From assembly GCF_002936955.1 (NCBI RefSeq), contig NZ_MPZM01000016.1:1-64000 (forward strand): a stretch of DNA of 64,000 bases. The letters run 5' to 3'. The notes under the pieces are model-generated. The model saw only the letters and a program-made list of their open reading frames with translations, did no database searches and had not been told where the DNA came from. Below are positions 17,927 to 26,250 of the stretch, in pieces. The stretch comes from Oceanisphaera arctica. Lineage in GTDB: Bacteria > Pseudomonadota > Gammaproteobacteria > Enterobacterales > Aeromonadaceae. The translations under genes were made by a program, and so were the position numbers. How positions within the stretch are numbered: the stretch's first letter is position 1; every line of letters starts with the position of its first letter.

Positions 17927-18931
17927 TCATTCCCGCTCGGCGCTGGCCAGCAGCAGGGCGGCCTTTTCCTCGGCGCTGATAAAGGCCATTTTCAGGGCGT
18001 TTTCCTGACACTGGCGGGTCTGAGCCTTTGTCAGGCCGGCGGCAAGGGAGGCATCGGTGTATTCATGGCGCAGCTCTATGCCTTCTACCGCCGGATCGTC
18101 GGTATTCAGGCACACAGGTATGCCGTGGGCCAAAAAGCGGTGAATGGGATGGCTGCTCAACTCGGCCACCGTGCTGGTTTGCAGGTTGGAGGTCAGGCAG
18201 GTTTCGATGCCGATGCGATGCTCGGCCAGATAGTCGAGCAGGGATTCGTCCTGCACCGCCTTGACCCCGTGGCCGATGCGCTCGGCGCCCAGCTCCCGAA
18301 TGGCCTGCCAGATGCTGTCACTGCCTGCTGCTTCACCTGCATGTACCGTGATATGCAAACAGGCGTCGCGCACCCGCCTGAAATGCCCCTCGAACAAATC
18401 ACCGGGAAAGCCCAGTTCGTCGCCGGCCAGATCCATGGCGATGAGGCGGTCTTTATGAGCCAGACAGGCGGCCAGTTCCCGTTCGCAGGCCTGCTGGCCG
18501 AAGGTGCGGCTCATGATGCCGATGAGTTTGGCCGGAATGCCGAAGTCTCGGCTGCCGGCGGCCACGCCATCGATGACCGCTTCCACTACACCCTCTGGTT
18601 CAAGCCGGTGGCTCATCGCCATATAACCCGGGCTGAAGCGCAGCTCGGCATAATCGATACCGGCGCGTTGCAGATCCTCGATGTTTTCATAGGCGACCCG
18701 GCGACAGGCGTCGTAACTGCCCAGTACCTTGACACCCCAGTCCAGCTTGGCGAGAAAAGACATCAGATCCGGGGCGTTATCCAGTACCTTTACATGAGGG
18801 AGCAGCCCCTCCAGGGTGGTGGCGGGCAGCGTCATGTTAAAAGACCGACCCAGCTCCAGTATGGTGGCGGGGCGAATATTGCCATCCAGATGACGGTGCA
18901 GGTCGAGTAGGGGCAGGCTGGGATCGATCAT
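17927..18931 (-). CDS. add: Adenosine deaminase
   Basis: A 334-residue metal-dependent deaminase. Zinc ligands are visible as LHRHLDG (His12, His14), HITVHAGE with the catalytic Glu, and NTDDP near the C-terminus. It converts adenosine (and deoxyadenosine) to inosine. I chose the ATG at 18931, preceded by GAGGAAAA; the longer reading from 18985 crosses a large hairpin and lacks a ribosome site. Adenine-deaminase-like members of the family are similar, so the exact purine is not certain. Confidence 0.9.
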   Translation of the reverse strand: MIDPSLPLLDLHRHLDGNIRPATILELGRSFNMTLPATTLEGLLPHVKVLDNAPDLMSFLAKLDWGVKVLGSYDACRRVAYENIEDLQRAGIDYAELRFSPGYMAMSHRLEPEGVVEAVIDGVAAGSRDFGIPAKLIGIMSRTFGQQACERELAACLAHKDRLIAMDLAGDELGFPGDLFEGHFRRVRDACLHITVHAGEAAGSDSIWQAIRELGAERIGHGVKAVQDESLLDYLAEHRIGIETCLTSNLQTSTVAELSSHPIHRFLAHGIPVCLNTDDPAVEGIELRHEYTDASLAAGLTKAQTRQCQENALKMAFISAEEKAALLLASAERE

Positions 18932-18962
18932 GGCGTTTTCCTCGTGATATTGAATCAGGATG

Positions 18963-19006
18963 GGGTGCACCCCGATACTGTGCATGAGCAGTATCGGGGC
19001 GCACCC
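18963..19006 (-). terminator. Long hairpin between glnG and add
   Basis: GGGTGC plus CCCCGATACTG pair with CAGTATCGGGG plus GCACCC, giving a 17-bp stem with one mismatch and an 8-base loop. It touches the glnG stop codon. There is no T-run on the minus side, so it may be a processing or stability element rather than a classical terminator. Confidence 0.6.
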
Positions 19007-20439
19007 TAGTCTTTATCCTCGGCCAGATGGTCTTCACCATGCAACTCTTTCAGCTTGCGGGTCAGGGTGTTGCGGCCCCAGCCGAGCAGTCGGGCCGCAT
19101 CCTGCTTGTGACCCTGAGTATGGTCCAGGGCGCAGTCGAGCAGGATGCGCTCGAAGTCGGGCTGGGCATCGGCCAATAAATTCTGCTGGCCGCGGGCCAG
19201 TTCCTGCCGTGCCCAGTCTTGCAGCGCCTGGCGCCAGTCTTGCCCGATGCCGCTTTTTTCTTTCTCCCGTTCTTTCTGCATCAGCTCGGGAGGCAGGTCG
19301 GCGACCAGCACTTCCTGGCCCGAGGCCATCACCGTTAGCCAGCGGCAGACGTTTTCGAGCTGGCGTACGTTACCGGGCCAGGACAGAGACTGCAGATAGG
19401 TCTGGGCATCCGGGTGCAGACCCTTGGCATCCACGCTCAGCTCTCTGGCAGCCTTGGCCAGAAAGTGACGGGCCAGCTTGGGAATGTCTTCTCTTCGGTC
19501 TTTCAGCGACGGCATATGGATGCGAATGACGTTGAGCCGGTGGAACAGATCCTCACGAAAGTCGCCATCCTCTACCTTTAGCTCCAGATCCTGGTGGGTG
19601 GCGGCGATGATGCGCACATCCACTTTGATCGGCTGATGACCGCCCACCCGGTAAAACTGGCCGTCCGACAGCACCCGTAACAGCCGGGTCTGAATATCCA
19701 GCGGCATGTCGCCGATTTCGTCGAGGAAGAGGGTGCCGCCATTGGCCTGCTCGAAGCGACCCTGGCGAATGCTGTTGGCGCCGGTGAAGGCGCCCTTTTC
19801 ATGGCCGAATAATTCGGATTCAATCAAATCTTTCGGGATGGCGGCCATGTTCAGGGCGATAAAGGGGCTCTTGGCGCGGGGGCTGTGCTTGTGCAGTGCA
19901 TGGGCCACCAGCTCTTTGCCGGTGCCGCTCTGGCCGTTGATCAGTACCGAGATGGAAGAGCGGGCCAGGCGACCGATGGCGCGGAACACCTCCTGCATGG
20001 CCGGGGCTTCGCCGATGATCTCCGGGGCATTGATGCTCTCCTGCTCGGCGACCCGGCCTTTTGATTTGCTTTCCCGCAGGTGGGCCATGGCCCTTTGTAC
20101 CAGGGCGACGGCGTCGTCGATATCGAAGGGCTTGGGCAGATATTCGAAGGCGCCGTGCTGATAGGCACTGACAGCGCTGTCCAGATCAGAATGGGCGGTC
20201 ATGATGATCACGGGCAACTGGGGAACCTGTTCATGAATGGCACCCAGCAGGGTCAGGCCATCCATGCCACCCATGCGAATGTCGGACACCACCACGCTGG
20301 GCTGGCTTTGGGACAGTGCCGTCAGCACGCTTTCGCCGTCGGCGAAGCTCTTGCAGTCGAAGCCGGCCTGACCCAGGGCGCGTTCCAGTACCCAGCGAAT
20401 CGAGCTGTCGTCATCGACTATCCATACCTGTTCGGTCAT
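19006..20439 (-). CDS. glnG: Nitrogen regulation response regulator NtrC
   Basis: A 477-residue sigma54 activator. Receiver domain 1-120 with phospho-acceptor Asp53 ([10 protein letters not shown]); AAA+ domain with Walker A GQSGTGKE, sigma54-contacting GAFTGA and an arginine-rich sensor region; Fis-type helix-turn-helix at the C-terminus ([17 protein letters not shown]). Phosphorylated NtrC activates glnA and other nitrogen genes. It starts 9 bases after glnL, so glnL-glnG form one operon. NtrC-type sites lie before glnL and before glnA. Confidence 0.97.
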   Translation of the reverse strand: MTEQVWIVDDDSSIRWVLERALGQAGFDCKSFADGESVLTALSQSQPSVVVSDIRMGGMDGLTLLGAIHEQVPQLPVIIMTAHSDLDSAVSAYQHGAFEYLPKPFDIDDAVALVQRAMAHLRESKSKGRVAEQESINAPEIIGEAPAMQEVFRAIGRLARSSISVLINGQSGTGKELVAHALHKHSPRAKSPFIALNMAAIPKDLIESELFGHEKGAFTGANSIRQGRFEQANGGTLFLDEIGDMPLDIQTRLLRVLSDGQFYRVGGHQPIKVDVRIIAATHQDLELKVEDGDFREDLFHRLNVIRIHMPSLKDRREDIPKLARHFLAKAARELSVDAKGLHPDAQTYLQSLSWPGNVRQLENVCRWLTVMASGQEVLVADLPPELMQKEREKEKSGIGQDWRQALQDWARQELARGQQNLLADAQPDFERILLDCALDHTQGHKQDAARLLGWGRNTLTRKLKELHGEDHLAEDKD

Positions 20440-20448
20440 AAAGTTCTC

Positions 20449-21519
20449 CTATCGTCGTAACGGCAGATAGATAATAAATTCGGTGCGTCCGGGGCGGCTC
20501 TGGCTCTCGATACGGCCCTGATGCTGATGGATCAGATCCTGAGCGATAGACAGCCCCAGGCCGGTGCCGCCATCACGTCCGGTTACCATGGGGTAGAACA
20601 GGGTATCGCGCAGGGGCTCGGGAATACCGGGGCCGTCGTCGATAATGCGGATTTCGGCGGCCAGCCGGTAGCGGCGGCCCTGCAGCATCACCTGAAAGGC
20701 GGTACGGGTTTTTAGTTGAATATGGCCGTGTTCGCTCAGCGCCTCGACGGCGTTGCGTACTATGTTGAGCAGGGCCTGCTGCAGTTGCTCCGAATCCATC
20801 TCGAAATCGGGGATGCTGGGATCGTAGTCCCGCTCGAGGGTAATGCCGGGCGGAATTTCCATCGCCACCAGCCGGCGTACCTGCTCCAGTACCGAATGCA
20901 GGTTGGTGACCTTGCGTTGGCCGGGCCGCTGGGGACCCAGTAGCCGGTCCACCAGGTTACGCAGCCTGTCCGCCTGGGCGATGATCAGCTGGGTGAATTC
21001 CTTCAGCTCTTCCCGAGGCAGTTCCCGTTCCAGCAGCTGGGCCGCACCGCGCAGGCCACCTAGGGGGTTCTTGATTTCGTGGGCCAGGCCGCGCACCAGC
21101 TCCCGGGCCGCCTGCTGCTGAGTGCGTTGCTGCAGCTCCTGGCTGATCCTCTTCTGCTGATCGATAAGCCGAAGCTCTATCAGCGCCTGGGTCTGCCCCC
21201 GGCCAGAAGAGGGTAACGACAAGGGCAGGGGGGTGACGCTGACCTCGACCCAGCGCGGCACCCCGTCGATCATCAACTGCACCTCGCTGTCGGTAAAACT
21301 CTGCTCGTTGTCGATGCAGTGTCTGATACGGGCCAGATCCAGTGAAATATCTTCTTCCACCAGGTTGAGCGGCATCGCCTGCAGCCGGCGCTTGCTCAGG
21401 GGCAGCAACTGCTCGGCCGCGGTATTGGCAAACAGCACCTGCAGCTCGGCGTCTACCACCAGCACCGCCGTGAGCAGGTTATCGATAATCGCTTGTACGT
21501 CTGGTTGGGATCCCGACAC
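20449..21519 (-). CDS. glnL: Nitrogen regulation sensor kinase NtrB
   Basis: A 356-residue cytoplasmic kinase: N-terminal PAS domain (about 8-110), HisKA with His147 in GLAHEIKNPLGGL, HATPase with DDGPGIP and GTGLGLSIAQ. It phosphorylates or dephosphorylates NtrC under PII control. I prefer the GTG at 21519, preceded by GAGAGGA, giving MSGSQPDVQAIIDNLL like known NtrB starts. The upstream ATG at 21564 would place a perfect NtrC operator (21543-21559) inside the coding sequence, which is unlikely. Confidence 0.93.
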   Translation of the reverse strand: MSGSQPDVQAIIDNLLTAVLVVDAELQVLFANTAAEQLLPLSKRRLQAMPLNLVEEDISLDLARIRHCIDNEQSFTDSEVQLMIDGVPRWVEVSVTPLPLSLPSSGRGQTQALIELRLIDQQKRISQELQQRTQQQAARELVRGLAHEIKNPLGGLRGAAQLLERELPREELKEFTQLIIAQADRLRNLVDRLLGPQRPGQRKVTNLHSVLEQVRRLVAMEIPPGITLERDYDPSIPDFEMDSEQLQQALLNIVRNAVEALSEHGHIQLKTRTAFQVMLQGRRYRLAAEIRIIDDGPGIPEPLRDTLFYPMVTGRDGGTGLGLSIAQDLIHQHQGRIESQSRPGRTEFIIYLPLRR

Positions 21520-21542
21520 CGTTTTGTCCTCTCGTCTGCATT

Positions 21543-21559
21543 TGCACCACCATGGTGCA
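21543..21559. promoter_or_regulatory. Perfect NtrC binding site upstream of glnL
   Basis: TGCACCACCATGGTGCA is a perfect palindrome matching the NtrC consensus TGCACCA-N3-TGGTGCA. It ends 24 bases before the preferred GTG start of glnL. In enteric bacteria NtrC represses its own glnL promoter through such a site. Here glnLG is separated from glnA, so this would be its own promoter control. Confidence 0.85.
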
Positions 21560-21739
21560 TGCATTCTAACCCGAATTCGGCGTCGTTGCCGCTCGGGGGC
21601 ACTGTGGCTCTGGTATGCCCCGTACTGGTGCCGGTACTTGTATCGGAATGATGCAATAAACCTGCCGGTTTGCCAGAAAGCACAAAGGGTGTGAATGATG
21701 TCGTCAGGAATTTGAATAATATAGTTAGCAAGAGCATAA

Positions 21740-21751
21740 TTAGCATGCTAA
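21740..21751. promoter_or_regulatory. SlyA/MarR-type operator before the marR gene
   Basis: TTAGCATGCTAA is a perfect 12-bp palindrome, one base from the known SlyA consensus TTAGCAAGCTAA. It lies 17 bases before the ribosome site (GGAGGT) of the MarR gene, and additional TTAGC half-sites occur just upstream. Autoregulation by the encoded protein is the likely role. Confidence 0.75.
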
Positions 21752-21768
21752 CTAATTCGGAGGTGGCA

Positions 21769-22200
21769 ATGAAAACCCTGGGAATGTCTCTGTCCTGTCT
21801 GGTTCGGCAATGGCGCTGGCTCAACGATGAACGACTCAAACCGCTGGGGCTGACCCAAAGCCGTTGGATAACCCTGACGCATCTGAAATACGAAGATGGC
21901 ATTCAGCAGCATCAGCTGGCGCGCCGGGTCGGGGTGGAAAGCCCGTCACTGGTACGCACCCTGGACGGGCTGGAGCAGCTCGGCCTGGTGGAGCGTCGGC
22001 CCTGTATCAACGACAGGCGAGGCAAGACGGTTCACCTGACTGCACAAGTCAGTCCGCTGATGAACGAAATGGATACTATTCTGGAAAGTACACGTAATCA
22101 GGTGCTGGCCGGTCTGAGCGAGCAGGAAATCCGGGAATTCAGCCGCGTGGCAGAACACATCAATCAGAACCTGCACGGGCTCTGTGGACACAAAGAATAA
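21769..22200 (+). CDS. MarR/SlyA-family transcriptional regulator
   Basis: A 143-residue winged-helix regulator. The ATG at 21769 has GGAGGT five bases upstream and gives MKTLGMSLSCLVRQWRWL, like SlyA; a longer reading from 21670 crosses the operator. The DNA-binding part contains QHQLARRVGVESPSLVRTLD and the wing RRPCINDRRGKTVHLT. It heads a three-gene operon with an HlyD-type adaptor and a DUF2955 membrane protein, so it probably controls their expression in response to small aromatic or lipophilic compounds. Confidence 0.9.
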   Translation: MKTLGMSLSCLVRQWRWLNDERLKPLGLTQSRWITLTHLKYEDGIQQHQLARRVGVESPSLVRTLDGLEQLGLVERRPCINDRRGKTVHLTAQVSPLMNEMDTILESTRNQVLAGLSEQEIREFSRVAEHINQNLHGLCGHKE

Positions 22201-22218
22201 CCCCTTACCGAGGTAACA

Positions 22219-23268
22219 ATGACGCCAGAACAGAGTTTTAGTCGCTGGATAAAAATAGCGCTGAGCGCCTTTTTTCTGTTTTTTGTCTATTTCGTGATTG
22301 CCGATAACTACATGCCGATGACTCCGGAAGCCCGTATCCAGCGCTATGTGGTGCCGGTCTCGGCCCGGGTGTCCGGCCAGGTCAGCCGGGTGCATGTCAC
22401 CAACAATCAGTTGGTGGAGCCGGGGCAGCTGCTGTTTGAGCTGGACGACAGCGATTACCGTTTGGCGGTGCAGCGGGCCGAGCTGGCGCTGAGTCAGGCA
22501 AGAGTGGAACAACAAAGAGCGCAATCCGGTCTGGCGGAAGTGAAGGCCGAAGTCCACAAGGCCGAATTGCAGGTGAATGAACAGGAGCGGGAGGCGGCGC
22601 GGATAGCCCGCTTGCATCGACAGGGTCATATGTCACAGCAACAGCTGGAGCAGGCCAACACCAGCACCAGCCTGGCGCGTGATGCGCTCACCGTGGCCAA
22701 CGCCCGACAGCAGGAAGTCGGTCAGGCGGTGACGGCGGCGGGTATCGCCGTCGAACAGGCCGAGGTGGCCTTGCGCCAGGCCCGACTCGAGCTGGCCCGC
22801 ACCCGGGTTCAGGCGGAAAGTCGTGGCCGCATCGGCAATCTGCAGTTGCGCCAGGGTCAGCATGCCACCGCCGGCCAGCCCCTGCTGGCGCTGATTTCGG
22901 ATCAGGCTTGGGTGAGTGCGGACCTGCGCGAGAAAAGTCTGCGCCATGTGCAATCCGGCACCCCGGTAGAGATCATCTTCGATGCCCTGCCGGGACAGGT
23001 TTTTGCCGGCCACGTCACCAGCATCGACAGCGGGGTAAGGGAAGGCCAGCAGGCGGCCGACGGGCTGCTGGCCCAGCCGGTCAATTCCGATCGCTGGGTA
23101 CGTGACGCCCAGCGCCTGCGTACTCATATTACGCTGGATGAAGCGTGGCCGCCGTTGGCCACCGGTGCCAAGGCCACGGTGCAGCTGTATCCGGTGGACA
23201 ACCCTGTGCTCCATGGCCTGGCTGCCATGCAGGCCCGAGTGGTCAGCCTGCTGCGTTACCTGTACTGA
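22219..23268 (+). CDS. HlyD/EmrA-type membrane fusion protein
   Basis: A 349-residue periplasmic adaptor with one N-terminal membrane helix (about 10-30), a split biotinyl-lipoyl domain (VPVSARVSGQVSRVHV, NQLVEPGQLLF) around a long helical hairpin (about 75-190), and a C-terminal beta-barrel. It would link an inner-membrane transporter to an outer-membrane channel. It starts 19 bases after the regulator gene and is followed by a DUF2955 protein, its probable inner-membrane partner. Confidence 0.9.
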   Translation: MTPEQSFSRWIKIALSAFFLFFVYFVIADNYMPMTPEARIQRYVVPVSARVSGQVSRVHVTNNQLVEPGQLLFELDDSDYRLAVQRAELALSQARVEQQRAQSGLAEVKAEVHKAELQVNEQEREAARIARLHRQGHMSQQQLEQANTSTSLARDALTVANARQQEVGQAVTAAGIAVEQAEVALRQARLELARTRVQAESRGRIGNLQLRQGQHATAGQPLLALISDQAWVSADLREKSLRHVQSGTPVEIIFDALPGQVFAGHVTSIDSGVREGQQAADGLLAQPVNSDRWVRDAQRLRTHITLDEAWPPLATGAKATVQLYPVDNPVLHGLAAMQARVVSLLRYLY

Positions 23269-23278
23269 GGAATAAACC

Positions 23279-24295
23279 ATGGAACTGACTCCGGATCGGC
23301 TGCGAGTCTGCCTGCGTATCGCCTTCGGCAGCGCCGCCGGCATGCTGATTGCCAAGATGATGAACTGGAACTTCGGGGTATTCTTCACCGTCTACCCCAT
23401 GTTGTTGCTGGGTATGGTGCCGGTGCTGAACCGCTTCGTCAGCCTTCAGTTTATCGGCTCGTCGCTGCTGACTTCGCTCGAGATCATGGTGCTGCCCGGC
23501 CTGCTCAATCATTGGCCCCCCGCCTTTACTGTGGTGGTATTTTGCTTGTTTTTGTGGCGCTTCCTGCTGATGGCCAGGGGGCCGCTGCTGCTGTTTGGTG
23601 CCTCGGGTTGCGTCAGCCTCAGCATCATGCTGCATTTTTCCAGCTACGCGCATTTCGACCTGGCCGACATGGCGATGAGCAATATCACCGCCTCGGTGTT
23701 ATCGGTGGCGATGGCCTATATCGCCTATTGGGTATTTCCTGCTCGTGAGCCGCCGGTGGTAAGGGCGCTGCCGGCCAAGAGCGACAATCTTGTTCGCCAT
23801 CAGGTGTTGCTGGGGGCCATAGTGGCTACGTTCAGTTTTGTGGTGTTTCAGACGGTCGATCTGGTGGACTCGCTTTCGGCCCAAGTGGCGACGGTGTTGG
23901 TGTTGTTCCCCATGAGTTTTGTCGGGGCGGTACAATCGGGCCGCCAGCGTTGCATGGGAACCCTGCTCGGTTGCGCCCTGGGCTTGCTGAGCCAGCTGTT
24001 TCTATATAGCCACTATCACAACCTGTTGCTGCTGATGCTGTCATTCTGGGTGTGTGTCATGGTATTTGCGCGCTGGCACGTCAAGGAGGGCATGCCGGGA
24101 GTGGGTTTTGCCGGCCTGACCACGGTCGGCATACTGTTCGGCCAGTATGTGTCACCGGAGCACGATCTGGTGTACAGCGCCCTGTACCGGATGAGCTCGA
24201 TGACGGTGGCCATACTGCTGACCCTGTGCTGTGTGTACCTGGTGCACAAGGTGCTCAACCTGTTTCCCTCCACCCGGCACGAGATTCTGGGGTAA
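23279..24295 (+). CDS. DUF2955/FUSC-like inner-membrane protein
   Basis: A 338-residue polytopic protein with about 10 membrane helices in two similar halves. The pattern MELTPDRLRVCLRIAFGSAA plus the GMLIAKMMNW helix fits the DUF2955 family, related to aromatic acid exporters (AaeB/FUSC) and usually encoded next to an HlyD adaptor. It starts 10 bases after the adaptor gene. Probable inner-membrane part of an efflux system; the substrate is unknown. No outer-membrane factor is encoded here. Confidence 0.82.
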   Translation: MELTPDRLRVCLRIAFGSAAGMLIAKMMNWNFGVFFTVYPMLLLGMVPVLNRFVSLQFIGSSLLTSLEIMVLPGLLNHWPPAFTVVVFCLFLWRFLLMARGPLLLFGASGCVSLSIMLHFSSYAHFDLADMAMSNITASVLSVAMAYIAYWVFPAREPPVVRALPAKSDNLVRHQVLLGAIVATFSFVVFQTVDLVDSLSAQVATVLVLFPMSFVGAVQSGRQRCMGTLLGCALGLLSQLFLYSHYHNLLLLMLSFWVCVMVFARWHVKEGMPGVGFAGLTTVGILFGQYVSPEHDLVYSALYRMSSMTVAILLTLCCVYLVHKVLNLFPSTRHEILG

Positions 24296-24317
24296 TTCTG
24301 TGTGAGGGGGGAGGCGT

Positions 24318-24362
24318 GAGCCATAGTCCAGAGGCAACCTTGTTGCCTCTGGACTATGGCTC
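24318..24362. repeat. Perfect 21-bp inverted repeat hairpin
   Basis: Bases 24318-24338 and 24342-24362 are perfect reverse complements around a 3-base loop (CTT). It lies 22 bases after the DUF2955 stop. There is no T-run, so it is not a standard terminator. The centre (AGAGGCAAC / GTTGCCTCT) also appears at the ends of repeat elements at 41240 and 61113. Confidence 0.85.
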
Positions 24363-24386
24363 CAAAATGCGACCAGATAACAAACA

Positions 24387-24413
24387 AAAAAGGCCCGGTT
24401 TCCCGGGCCTTTT
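24387..24413. terminator. Bidirectional terminator between the DUF2955 operon and glnA
   Basis: AAAAGGCCCGG and CCGGGCCTTTT form an 11-bp stem with a 4-base loop, flanked by A-run and T-run. It serves the + strand efflux operon and the convergent glnA gene. Confidence 0.9.
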
Positions 24414-24495
24414 CACTTTTCAGCCTATAGCTGTCCGCCTGACTTAAACCAAGATGCTTGCGTCTGTATTTAGACGGAAGCGCCTGTGGCTGTCC

Positions 24496-25905
24496 TTATA
24501 CGGAGTAGTACAGGTCGTATTCCAGCGGGTGCGTCGCCATGTTGATGGTTTCGGTTTCAACACGCTTGTACTTGATGTAGGCGTCGATGAACTCGTCGCT
24601 GAACACGCCACCACGGGTCAGGAACTCGCGATCTTCATTCAGGCAATCCAACGCATTATCGAGAGACACGGCCACGGTCGGGATACCGGCGGCTTCTTCG
24701 GCTGGCAGATCGTACAAGTCCTTGTCCATGGCATCGCCCGGGTGGATCTTGTTCTGAATACCGTCCAGACCGGCCATCAGCAGTGCGGCGAAGCACAGGT
24801 AAGGGTTGGCAGCCGGATCCGGGAAGCGAGTCTCGATACGGCGGGCCTTGGGCGAGCTGACCAGAGGGATACGGATGGACGCGGAACGGTTACGGGCAGA
24901 GTAGGCCAGCATTACCGGGGCTTCGAAGCCGGGCACCAGACGCTTGTAGGAGTTGGTGGCCGGGTTGGTGATGGCGTTCAGGGCGCGGGCGTGCTTGATG
25001 ATACCGCCGATGTAGAACAGTGCTATTTCGGACAGGCCACCGTACAGGTCGCCGGCGAACAGGTTTTCGCCGTTCTTGGCCAGAGACTGGTGCACATGCA
25101 TGCCGGAACCGTTATCACCTACCAGCGGCTTGGGCATGAAGGTGGCGGTTTTGTTGAAGGCGTGGGCGACGTTGTGAACTACATACTTGTAGATCTGGAT
25201 TTCGTCGGCCTTCAGGGTCAGGGTGTTGAACTTGCAGGCGATTTCGTTCTGGCCCGCGGTCGCCACTTCGTGGTGATGGGCTTCAACCACCAGGCCCATC
25301 TCTTCCATGATCAGACACATGGCGGAGCGGATGTCCTGAGAGGAGTCGATAGGGGCAACCGGGAAGTAGCCGCCCTTCACGCCCGGACGGTGGCCCTTGT
25401 TACCTTCGGCATATTCGCTGCCGGAGTTCCACTTGGCTTCTTGATCATCAATCTTGAAGAAGCTGCCGGCCATGTCGGTGTGGAAACGCACGTCGTCGAA
25501 CATGAAGAATTCGGGCTCGGGGCCGATCAGCACGGTGTCGGCGATGCCGGTAGACACCAGGTATTCTTCTGCGCGGCGCGCGATGGAGCGCGGATCACGG
25601 TCGTAGCCCTGCATGGTGGCTGGCTCGAGCACGTCACAGCGAATATTCATGGTGGCGTCTTCGGTGAAGGGGTCCATCACCGCGGAGGCCGGGTCGGGCA
25701 TCAGTACCATGTCGGACTCATGAATGGTCTTCCAGGCGGTCATGGAAGAGCCATCGAACATCTTGCCTTCTTCGAAGAAGTCGTCGTTTATCTGATTGAC
25801 CGGAATGCTGATATGCTGCTCTTTACCCTTGATATCGGTAAAACGCAGATCGATGAATTTGACATCGTGTTCCTTGATCATGTCCATTACGTTTTCTACT
25901 GACAT
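24496..25905 (-). CDS. glnA: Glutamine synthetase type I
   Basis: A 469-residue GSI-beta enzyme, the standard length. Visible: the N-terminal beta-grasp, the Glu/His metal ligands in AHHHEVA and GMHVHQSL, the active-site loop and the adenylylation Tyr in [11 protein letters not shown] near the C-terminus. It makes glutamine from glutamate and ammonia. A sigma54 promoter and NtrC sites lie upstream. Unlike the enteric glnALG operon, glnL and glnG are about 3 kb away, past an opposite-strand efflux operon. Confidence 0.98.
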   Translation of the reverse strand: MSVENVMDMIKEHDVKFIDLRFTDIKGKEQHISIPVNQINDDFFEEGKMFDGSSMTAWKTIHESDMVLMPDPASAVMDPFTEDATMNIRCDVLEPATMQGYDRDPRSIARRAEEYLVSTGIADTVLIGPEPEFFMFDDVRFHTDMAGSFFKIDDQEAKWNSGSEYAEGNKGHRPGVKGGYFPVAPIDSSQDIRSAMCLIMEEMGLVVEAHHHEVATAGQNEIACKFNTLTLKADEIQIYKYVVHNVAHAFNKTATFMPKPLVGDNGSGMHVHQSLAKNGENLFAGDLYGGLSEIALFYIGGIIKHARALNAITNPATNSYKRLVPGFEAPVMLAYSARNRSASIRIPLVSSPKARRIETRFPDPAANPYLCFAALLMAGLDGIQNKIHPGDAMDKDLYDLPAEEAAGIPTVAVSLDNALDCLNEDREFLTRGGVFSDEFIDAYIKYKRVETETINMATHPLEYDLYYSV

Positions 25906-25975
25906 GGATTTCGACCTCCAAAAATAATCATCCTAGGGTTTGATGAACAAATTCATCATATACAACGAAGTATAA

Positions 25976-25992
25976 AGCGAAAACTGTGCCAC
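25976..25992 (-). promoter_or_regulatory. Sigma54 promoter of glnA
   Basis: On the minus strand TGGCACAGTTTTCGCT has the -24 GG and -12 GC ten bases apart, matching TGGCAC-N5-TTGC with one mismatch. It lies about 70 bases before the glnA start and about 75 bases from the nearest NtrC site, the expected arrangement for NtrC-driven transcription. Confidence 0.75.
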
Positions 25993-26065
25993 ATTGCCAA
26001 ATGCTTGTCATACTAGTGTTTTACCCTGATGTTCGGGAACCAGTAACGACTACGCCGCACTGATT

Positions 26066-26082
26066 TGCACTACATTGGTGCA
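26066..26082. promoter_or_regulatory. NtrC enhancer sites between glnA and typA
   Basis: TGCACTACATTGGTGCA matches the NtrC palindrome with one changed position. Further TGGTGCA half-sites lie at 26097-26103 and 26127-26133, about 30 bases apart. They sit upstream of the glnA sigma54 promoter in the 345-base gap to typA, and should act as the enhancer. I see nothing else in the gap apart from the typA ribosome site. Confidence 0.8.
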
Positions 26083-26250
26083 TTGGTGGATCTTTTTGGT
26101 GCATTTGGATCTGGCGCAGATCATCATGGTGCATTCGATGCCACTTGGGAAGTTGTCGAGCAGTAATTTTCAATTATGCTAGGCAGATCCGTGGTGGCCG
26201 AGTAAAATGACCGACGATTTTTTATCCACCCCCGGTATTTTGAGGCAGGA

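Noticed and set aside
24454-25902. 482-codon open frame opposite glnA
   Set aside because: It is a shadow of the strongly biased glnA codons; the product has no recognisable features and its start lies in the glnA terminator region.
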